NCBI GenBank assembly: GCA_944323725.1
Contig: CALUTP010000029.1
Span: 1 to 38,717, forward strand
Length of the DNA: 38,717 nucleotides
DNA from: Candidatus Gastranaerophilales bacterium
GTDB lineage: Bacteria; Cyanobacteriota; Vampirovibrionia; Gastranaerophilales; Gastranaerophilaceae
Direction of reading: 5' to 3'
How positions within the stretch are numbered: position 1 is the stretch's first letter; the number at the start of each line of letters is the position of its first letter. Both the position numbers and the translations under genes were made by a program. The notes under the pieces were generated by a model that worked only from the letters and a program-made list of their open reading frames with translations, was not told where the DNA came from and searched no databases. This document shows, in pieces, positions 33,591 to 38,717 of this stretch.

Positions 33591-34523
33591 ATGAGTGAAT
33601 TTAAAGTAAAATTCAGAGGTGTCAGAGGCAGTTACCCCATTGCCAGAAAAGAATATCTTAAGTATGGCGGAAATACGTCTTGTGTGGAAGTTAATGCAGG
33701 AGGACATTTAATTGTTTTAGATGCTGGTACTGGCATGATTGATGTCGGAGATGAACTTTTAGAAAAATATATTGCGTCCGGCTCTTGTAATAATGATAGA
33801 TCTCCTATTAAAGCTGTTGTATTACTTTCTCATATACACCATGATCATATACAAGGATTTACTTTCTTTAGACCGCTCCATATACCATCTACTACAGTTA
33901 ATGTTTATGGAAATGTTAATTATAATGAATCGCTTTCTGATGAGTTAGCTGAACTTTTATTTGGCAAGTCTTTCCCGCTTGATTTGGGTGATATTGCTGG
34001 TAATCTTAATATTAAGGATATTGCTGAAACTGATGCAATAATTCTTCGTCATGGAGAACCGCCTATTATAAAAAGAATTGAGAAGGAAGATGATTTAATA
34101 GCAGATGAAAATGATGTTGTAATAACTTGTTATCGTTCATATGCTCATCCGCAAGAAGGAGTTATTATATATAAAATTTCTTATAAAGGTAAAACTCTTG
34201 TTTATGCAACTGATAAAGAAAGTTATTTCGGCGGTGATAAAAAACTTGCAAATTTTGCTCGCGGATGTAATCTTTTAATTCATGATGCTCAATATACAAC
34301 TGAAGATTATTTAAATTCATTTGTACCAAAACAAGGATATGGGCATTCTACTTTTGACATGGCTGTAGAATGTCAAAATCAGGTAAATGCTGAAAAGTTA
34401 GTATTTTTCCATTTCGACCCTAGTTATGATGATGAGAAACTAGATTCTATTAATGAGCATTATAAGGGGCTTGGAGGCAAGGCGCTTCTTGCTTATGAAG
34501 GCTTAGAGATTGATTTGCTATAA
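33591..34523 (+). CDS. Metallo-beta-lactamase-fold hydrolase
   Basis: The 310-residue cytosolic protein has the MBL-fold signature HIHHDH (81-86), preceded by the N-terminal block KVKFRGVRGSYP...YGGNTSCVEV and VLDAGTG, which is common to phosphodiesterase-like MBL proteins often linked to signalling modules in cyanobacteria and related groups. Later ligands are in YATDKE, LLIHDAQY and the histidines of YGHSTFD and FFHFDP. Function is probably phosphodiester hydrolysis; substrate unknown. AGAGG lies about 9 bases before the ATG. It ends the three-gene cluster; a 39-bp gap leads to the next TPR gene. Confidence 0.88.
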   Translation: MSEFKVKFRGVRGSYPIARKEYLKYGGNTSCVEVNAGGHLIVLDAGTGMIDVGDELLEKYIASGSCNNDRSPIKAVVLLSHIHHDHIQGFTFFRPLHIPSTTVNVYGNVNYNESLSDELAELLFGKSFPLDLGDIAGNLNIKDIAETDAIILRHGEPPIIKRIEKEDDLIADENDVVITCYRSYAHPQEGVIIYKISYKGKTLVYATDKESYFGGDKKLANFARGCNLLIHDAQYTTEDYLNSFVPKQGYGHSTFDMAVECQNQVNAEKLVFFHFDPSYDDEKLDSINEHYKGLGGKALLAYEGLEIDLL

Positions 34524-34562
34524 AATAATTGACTTTAAGGTATTTTATCCTTAATTTAATCT

Positions 34563-35132
34563 ATGGATAAAGATTGTATGAAAAAATTAGCGCTGATATT
34601 ACTTTTATTTTGTGCCATATTGTTTTCCGGTTATAGGAGACCTGATTTTTATACGATTGATTCTGAAAAGAACGCCTATTATCATAATAATTTGGGATTA
34701 TATTATCTGAAAGACCATTGGTACTATCCAGCTATTCAAGAATTTAAAATCGCCATAAGTCTTAGTCCTAATAGACAGTCTTCAGCTGTATATTACAATA
34801 ATTTAGGTGAATGTTATATGAAAATGGGCTATCCTGATATGGCACAGGATTGTTTTGAAAGAGCTTTAAAACAGTTTAGTTTAAATTTCAGATATTATGA
34901 GAATCTTGCTGACTGCTATGTTGAATTAGGACTTATTGATACTAAAATTAAACAAACCTATGAAAATGATAATCCACTTAATTTGATTATGAGAGGATTA
35001 CTGTATCAAAGACAGGGTAAATTAAGGGATGCAATTACTACTTTGGACGAATTTGCAGTTAAAGAACCTGATTTAATAATTACGCCAGCAGTTAAAGGGT
35101 ACATTAAGCAGCTTGTAAGTCAATTGTATTAA
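34563..35132 (+). CDS. Exported TPR-repeat protein (short)
   Basis: The 189-residue product has a signal-like hydrophobic segment (MKKLALILLLFCAILFSG, residues 6-23) and at least two TPR units: YHNNLGLYYLKDHWYYPAIQEFKIAISLSPN and YYNNLGECYMKMGYPDMAQDCFERALKQ, plus a later YQRQGKLRDAITTLDEF. The second ATG (34578) would make a more usual signal peptide, but neither ATG has a Shine-Dalgarno; ATG 34563 lies a few bases after -10-like sequence with TTGACT at 34529-34534. It overlaps the convergent XRE gene by 4 bp. Confidence 0.82.
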   Translation: MDKDCMKKLALILLLFCAILFSGYRRPDFYTIDSEKNAYYHNNLGLYYLKDHWYYPAIQEFKIAISLSPNRQSSAVYYNNLGECYMKMGYPDMAQDCFERALKQFSLNFRYYENLADCYVELGLIDTKIKQTYENDNPLNLIMRGLLYQRQGKLRDAITTLDEFAVKEPDLIITPAVKGYIKQLVSQLY

Positions 35133-35533
35133 CTATGGATTTGAAATGAACATTTAGAGCAGTGAGCTTTTGGGTGCAAAATGAGATTGTCTTCTAAGTC
35201 ATACATTTTTGCAATTCTAGTAATTAATGGAGCTCCGCATTGAGGACATTTTAAACCGCCTGCTCCATTTAGGATTAGTTCTTTCAAACTCTCTATAATT
35301 TCTTGAGATACAAGGTTATTAGTGAAATCTTTTTCCAAACGTTTGATTTCATCCGGATTACATTTTAATCCTTTTGCAAGACTTTGACGAACGGTAACTG
35401 CGAGAAAAAGCTCTTTCCCTGCTTCTATATCTTCAATTATACTAAGTGGAAAACTACATTTTTCAGCTAAACCTTTAGGTGAAAGTCCTAAATAATCTCT
35501 TCTTTTTTGTACAAATTGTGCTAATGTTTTCAT
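35129..35533 (-). CDS. XRE-like regulator with C-terminal zinc ribbon
   Basis: A 134-residue protein. Residues 1-60 form a Cro/C1-type helix-turn-helix (FVQKRRDYLGLSPKGLAEKCSFPLSIIEDIEAGKE). A helical linker follows, then a zinc ribbon with CPQC (Cys96, Cys99) and CSKC (Cys125, Cys128). The four cysteines suggest zinc or redox sensing, or nucleic-acid binding. TGA-TATAAT on the minus strand (35540-35548) ends six bases before the ATG, with no Shine-Dalgarno. Targets unknown. Confidence 0.85.
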   Translation of the reverse strand: MKTLAQFVQKRRDYLGLSPKGLAEKCSFPLSIIEDIEAGKELFLAVTVRQSLAKGLKCNPDEIKRLEKDFTNNLVSQEIIESLKELILNGAGGLKCPQCGAPLITRIAKMYDLEDNLILHPKAHCSKCSFQIHS

Positions 35534-35539
35534 ATTATA

Positions 35540-35548
35540 ATTATATCA
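35540..35548 (-). promoter_or_regulatory. Extended -10 of the XRE gene, leaderless type
   Basis: TGA-TATAAT on the minus strand (hexamer 35540-35545), six bases before ATG 35533. The -35 position falls in the neighbouring terminator hairpin and does not match the consensus. Confidence 0.6.
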
Positions 35549-35555
35549 CAATAAT

Positions 35556-35586
35556 AAAAAGCTCTTCGTTTAAAGAAGAGCTTTTT
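35556..35586 (-). terminator. Intrinsic terminator after the repeat lipoprotein gene
   Basis: AAAAAGCTCTTC/GAAGAGCTTTTT stem with a five- to seven-base loop; on the minus strand it follows the stop at 35612 and is trailed by TTATT. Confidence 0.85.
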
Positions 35587-35611
35587 GTGTGTTTTATTGT
35601 ATATTTGGAGG

Positions 35612-36685
35612 TTAATCTTCATAATCTTCAGTTTTACTAGGTGCATTGGTAGATTTAACACTAAGTGAAGAATATCTATATTTGCTTCCATATGGATTAT
35701 TTAGAATAATTGAGGATGGCATATCGCCTGGCAGGTATTCGCCTCTATCTTCAGCGGTATTGTCATCTTTTAGTGTATAGCGTTTTACGTCATCAGTTCT
35801 AATATCGTATATATAGTATTCTATAGGTTTCCACTGATCATCTCTGCCATCTTCAGGTTTTCCTTCAATTCTTGGTTTTTCATATGTTAAAGCAAGACTT
35901 CTATCGTTGATTTTAGAGAATTTTAATCTTGCATATTGTTCATTTTTACCAAGAACTACTCCCCCTTGATCTTCATCAAATGGAGTTTTTGTAATATTAA
36001 ATGTCATTTGGTTAACAGAAGAACTCTTTCCATCAAATACTGATTTGTTAAATGAACCATCTTTTTCATCTGTCCAAACCATTTTAACTGGAATTCTACC
36101 ATCACCTGGATCTATATTTAATGTTTTATAGAATTTCTTAATAATAGGTGCTACAGGTGAATCGTATTCTTCTTTCATAAATAATGTGTCAACTTTTGTA
36201 ATTACTCTGTCGATTGTATCATGTATGATTGAATCTCTATAAATTATTTGCGGAATTGTATCATGTATAATAGAGTCCCTATAAATTATAGTATCTTTTC
36301 CTGGAATTTCGACAGGGATTTTAATGGTATCGTGAATTAATGAATCCTTTATTACAGGCACTTCAATTGTATCATGTTCAACTTTATATATAGTATCTGG
36401 ATCCATTACAATTGGGATATATCTATCTACTGTATCAACTGGTACTTTAATTATATAATTATGTTCAAGGTCTAATTTATCGCAACTACCCAAACCGCCC
36501 AGAATCATTGAAGCTGCTAAGGCTCCAGTAGTATATTTAGCACCTTTTAGAAGACTTTTATCCCCATTATCATCTTTTTTCTTTCCTTCAAATTGAAGTT
36601 TTGGGGTAGTCATATTATTATTCTGTTTTGAACGGTTTGCCATATTTTTTGTTGGCATATAACTATTTATAGAGTTTATTCGCAT
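35612..36685 (-). CDS. Probable lipoprotein with 14-residue repeats and long N-terminal tail
   Basis: The 357-residue product (ATG 36685, GGAGG 5-6 bases upstream) is not recognised. Its first 47 residues are polar and include LQFEGK (30-35), like the motif in two other proteins here. Then comes a hydrophobic stretch ending in a lipobox LGSC (65-68; Cys68), unusually far from the start. After it, short repeats of the type IIYRDSIIHDTI occur twice in full (14-residue period) and several times in decayed form (about 80-150), giving a Thr/Asp/Ile-rich stalk. The C-terminal 190 residues look like a beta-rich globular domain. It is probably a surface-exposed lipoprotein; function unknown. Confidence 0.82.
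   Translation of the reverse strand: MRINSINSYMPTKNMANRSKQNNNMTTPKLQFEGKKKDDNGDKSLLKGAKYTTGALAASMILGGLGSCDKLDLEHNYIIKVPVDTVDRYIPIVMDPDTIYKVEHDTIEVPVIKDSLIHDTIKIPVEIPGKDTIIYRDSIIHDTIPQIIYRDSIIHDTIDRVITKVDTLFMKEEYDSPVAPIIKKFYKTLNIDPGDGRIPVKMVWTDEKDGSFNKSVFDGKSSSVNQMTFNITKTPFDEDQGGVVLGKNEQYARLKFSKINDRSLALTYEKPRIEGKPEDGRDDQWKPIEYYIYDIRTDDVKRYTLKDDNTAEDRGEYLPGDMPSSIILNNPYGSKYRYSSLSVKSTNAPSKTEDYED
36213..36296 (-). repeat. Tandem 42-bp coding repeat (two full copies)
   Basis: Copies start at 36213 and 36255, and the first 34 bases of each are alike at most positions. They encode the 14-residue unit IIYRDSIIHDTI plus two residues. Decayed copies flank them on both sides (for example near 36325 and 36366). 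Confidence 0.8.
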
Positions 36686-36717
36686 ATATTCCTCCAATTA
36701 ATACTTTGCTGGTTACA

Positions 36718-36774
36718 TAAAAAAAGAACATGTTTTTTCTTGCTATTTGAAGCTACATAAAAACATATTCTTTT
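36718..36774 (-). terminator. Intrinsic terminator after recA
   Basis: On the minus strand AAAGAATATGTTTTT pairs with AAAAACATGTTCTTT (15 bp with one G-U), loop about 20 bases, followed by a T run. Confidence 0.75.
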
Positions 36775-36793
36775 ACAATTCTTAATATCAAAT

Positions 36794-37816
36794 TTATTCT
36801 GCTAATTTCTCTCTTACTTTAGTTTCGATTTCGTTTAATAAATCAGGGTTCTCTGTTAAGAAATCTCTTGCTTTATCTCTGCCTTGACCAAGTTTTTCAT
36901 CATTGTAACTAAACCAAGAGCCGGCTTTTTTGACGATGTCTAAATTAACAGCCACATCAAGTATGTTTCCAACTTTACAAATCCCTTTACCGAAGATAAT
37001 ATCAAATTCAGCAGTTCTAAAAGGCGGAGCCACTTTATTTTTTAGAACTCTTACTCTGACATGATTCCCGATGTCTTCACCATCACCCTTTACTCCATCA
37101 GTACGTTTGATTTCTAAACGAACTGAGGCATAATATTTTAAAGCATTTCCACCAGTAGTTGTTTCTGGATTCCCATACATAACACCAATTTTCATACGTA
37201 ATTGGTTAATGAAAATAACTGTAGTATTTGTTTTTCCAATAACACCAGTAAGTTTTCTTAAAGCTTTACTCATTAATCTTGCTTGAAGTCCCATCTGTTG
37301 ATCTTCCATAGAGCCTTCAATTTCCGCTTTAGGCACAAGAGCTGCTACTGAGTCAACTACAACAACATCTACAGCTCCAGAGCGAACTAATTCTTCTGTA
37401 ATATCAAGAGCCTGTTCCCCTGTATCTGGCTGTGAAATAAGCAAGTCATCCACTTTAACTCCAAGGTTTCTCGCATATTCAGGATCAAGAGCGTGTTCAG
37501 CATCTACAAATGCAGCAATTCCTCCTCTTTTTTGGCATTCCGCAACGATGTGTTGTGCAAGAGTTGTTTTGCCGGAACTCTCAGGCCCGTAAATTTCAAT
37601 AATACGACCACGAGGTACGCCACCTATTCCCAAAGCTACATCAAGTGCCAAAGCTCCAGTAGGTATAGCTTCTACATTAACAGAAGCTTTATCCCCGAGT
37701 TTCATTATTGAACCTTTACCAAAATCTTTTTCTATTTTTTCTATTGCAAGTTTAAGCGCTTTACTTCTTTCATCAGCATTTGATGTCATTTCTGTTTCTT
37801 TTTCTTTAACGGCCAT
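36794..37816 (-). CDS. recA: Recombinase RecA
   Basis: RecA forms filaments on single-stranded DNA, pairs homologous strands and triggers LexA-type self-cleavage. Walker [10 protein letters not shown], Walker [19 protein letters not shown], the L1 loop region [40 protein letters not shown] (L2) and the C-terminal domain are intact. At 340 residues it is a typical size with a short acidic tail. AAGGA lies 8-9 bases before the ATG. It lies 21 bp after the MerR-like gene, so the two are probably co-transcribed. I see no obvious LexA box in the short gap. Confidence 0.98.
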   Translation of the reverse strand: MAVKEKETEMTSNADERSKALKLAIEKIEKDFGKGSIMKLGDKASVNVEAIPTGALALDVALGIGGVPRGRIIEIYGPESSGKTTLAQHIVAECQKRGGIAAFVDAEHALDPEYARNLGVKVDDLLISQPDTGEQALDITEELVRSGAVDVVVVDSVAALVPKAEIEGSMEDQQMGLQARLMSKALRKLTGVIGKTNTTVIFINQLRMKIGVMYGNPETTTGGNALKYYASVRLEIKRTDGVKGDGEDIGNHVRVRVLKNKVAPPFRTAEFDIIFGKGICKVGNILDVAVNLDIVKKAGSWFSYNDEKLGQGRDKARDFLTENPDLLNEIETKVREKLAE

Positions 37817-37837
37817 TATACTATCCTTTGTGAATTG

Positions 37838-38365
37838 TTATTCCCAAACATGAGTTTGTTTTTTTCTATATAAACCAAGTCCTACATGTTTATAACTATT
37901 GAGTTCGTTTTTAAGTTGATAGACTTCTTTATTTAAATCAACTATTTTTTGTCTAAGAGTTTCATTATCAGTTTTACATCTGATTAATTCAACAACGACT
38001 TCATCCATCCCTTCAAGTTTTTCATCAATAACTTTAGCAATTTTGTCGCTAAGTGTATTTTCCATTTTCTGTAATGAAGCAAGAATGCTTTTCATAGCAG
38101 AAGGTTGTTTTTGTACCTGCATAACCATTGGATTTGTAACACTCCTATTTTGTGCTTGTACTTTTCTTAGATTTTTTACTTCATCATATGAAAAGTAAGT
38201 TTGACCTTTGCTATTTTTTCTCGGCAAAATAGATGCTCTTTTACAGAGTTCAACAATTTCTTTATTATCTGTATTTAATATGGCTCTGACTTCTTGCGGA
38301 GATAAAGTTTTCTCTTTTAAAGCTTCTTTCAACATAATTTTTACGATTCCCTCAAAACTTCCCAT
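37838..38365 (-). CDS. MerR-like helix-turn-helix protein with coiled coil
   Basis: The 175-residue protein has an N-terminal MerR/excisionase-type winged helix (LSPQEVRAILNTDNKEIVELCKRASILPRKNSKGQTYFSYDEVKNLRKV, about 21-69). A Gln/Met-rich linker and a long coiled coil follow (about 95-160, heptad-like LQKMENTLSDKIAKVIDEKLEGM and NETLRQKIVDLNKEVYQLKNEL). It is probably a dimeric DNA-binding protein, perhaps in chromosome organisation or a regulator of the recA operon, as it lies directly upstream of recA. The start is uncertain: ATG 38365 follows TAAAAT by four bases and lacks a Shine-Dalgarno; an ATG 30 bases downstream is possible. Confidence 0.85.
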   Translation of the reverse strand: MGSFEGIVKIMLKEALKEKTLSPQEVRAILNTDNKEIVELCKRASILPRKNSKGQTYFSYDEVKNLRKVQAQNRSVTNPMVMQVQKQPSAMKSILASLQKMENTLSDKIAKVIDEKLEGMDEVVVELIRCKTDNETLRQKIVDLNKEVYQLKNELNSYKHVGLGLYRKKQTHVWE

Positions 38366-38455
38366 TAATATTTTATTTTAGTTGGACAAAAAAAACAAAT
38401 TAATTTACAAATCTTGTAACACTACTTAATAATATATTTGTGATAAAATGCAGTT

Positions 38456-38717
38456 AATAAAGCAGCTGGATAATCGCGCATGAAAATGTGAGGAAAGTCC
38501 GTGCATTCAAGGACAGACCGCCGGAGAAACTCCGGGCAGCGTGAGCTGGCGGATTAGGACCACAGAAAATATACTGCTAACGGCTTTATAAAGTACGAGC
38601 GATGGTGCAACGGTGAGTTAAGAGCTTCACCAGCGATATTGAGAAATATCGGCTAGGCAACCCCCGGTCGAATGCAAGATTAAATTGAAGGTTATAAAGG
38701 CTGTCCGCCCACTTCTA
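38456..38717 (+). ncRNA. rnpB: RNase P RNA, 5' part (cut by window edge)
   Basis: The catalytic RNA of RNase P, which matures tRNA 5' ends. The conserved core GAGGAAAGTCCG (38490-38501), the CACAGAAA element (38561 region), the GGTGAG..CTTCACC arm and AGGCAACCCC (38655-38664) occur in the right order for a type A bacterial RNA. The 3' part with the second strand of P4 (ACAGAA..GGCTTA) lies beyond 38717. The exact 5' end is uncertain by a few bases; TAAAAT at 38444-38449 could be the -10. Confidence 0.92.

Overview
The window is 38.7 kb of very AT-rich chromosomal DNA with dense small intergenic gaps, standard stop codons including TGA, and no phage, insertion sequence or CRISPR array. The best guess for the host is a gut Melainabacterium (Vampirovibrionia, 'Candidatus Gastranaerophilales'). 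This rests on base composition, a NarL-type response regulator of cyanobacterial flavour, and several lineage-specific proteins carrying a short N-terminal F-x-G-K motif. It is an inference from pattern memory, not from a search. Housekeeping anchors are an elongator tRNA-Met, enolase, homoserine dehydrogenase plus threonine synthase, RecA, and the 5' part of RNase P RNA cut by the right edge.

Layout. 1-3 kb: tRNA-Met, a MATE exporter and enolase. 3-4.4 kb: a regulatory leader with the layout of a tryptophan attenuator (leader peptide with two adjacent Trp codons, then four mutually pairing segments ending in an intrinsic terminator) in front of a membrane protein that contains no tryptophan. 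4.4-8.4 kb: a probable six-hairpin glycosidase-like protein, a phosphopantetheinyl transferase and an ABC-F ATPase. 8.5-10.7 kb: a small metal regulon. A DtxR-family repressor, a co-transcribed membrane protein and a DUF2023-like protein are driven by two nearly identical promoters carrying the same palindrome in the spacer. 10.7-15.7 kb: amidohydrolase, an unknown protein, GNAT, acyl-ACP thioesterase and a methyltransferase. 15.7-17.4 kb: a 319-bp leader with an aptamer-like three-way junction and a terminator/antiterminator switch in front of a 455-residue protein of unknown role. 17.4-24.4 kb: two EamA transporters, Ogt, two exported proteins, a 10-TM metal exporter candidate, a zinc alcohol dehydrogenase and a SulP permease. 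24.5-28.3 kb: histidine kinase/NarL regulator pair, diguanylate cyclase and an HD hydrolase. 28.4-29.1 kb: two small unknown genes. 29.2-31.6 kb: hom-thrC. 31.7-35.5 kb: TPR, metallophosphoesterase, metallo-beta-lactamase-fold, second TPR and an XRE/zinc-ribbon protein. 35.6-38.7 kb: a repeat-bearing lipoprotein, recA, a MerR-like coiled-coil protein and rnpB.

A theme across the window is transcription initiation at the start codon. At least eight genes, including the tryptophan leader peptide, have a -10 hexamer ending exactly six bases before the ATG and no Shine-Dalgarno sequence, while other genes carry good Shine-Dalgarno sites. Leaderless and led mRNAs therefore appear to coexist.

The strongest leads are the Trp attenuator, the riboswitch candidate at 15.8-16.0 kb, the DtxR-type twin promoters and the leaderless promoter class. 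All base pairing and promoter calls were made by eye; no folding, alignment or database search was run.
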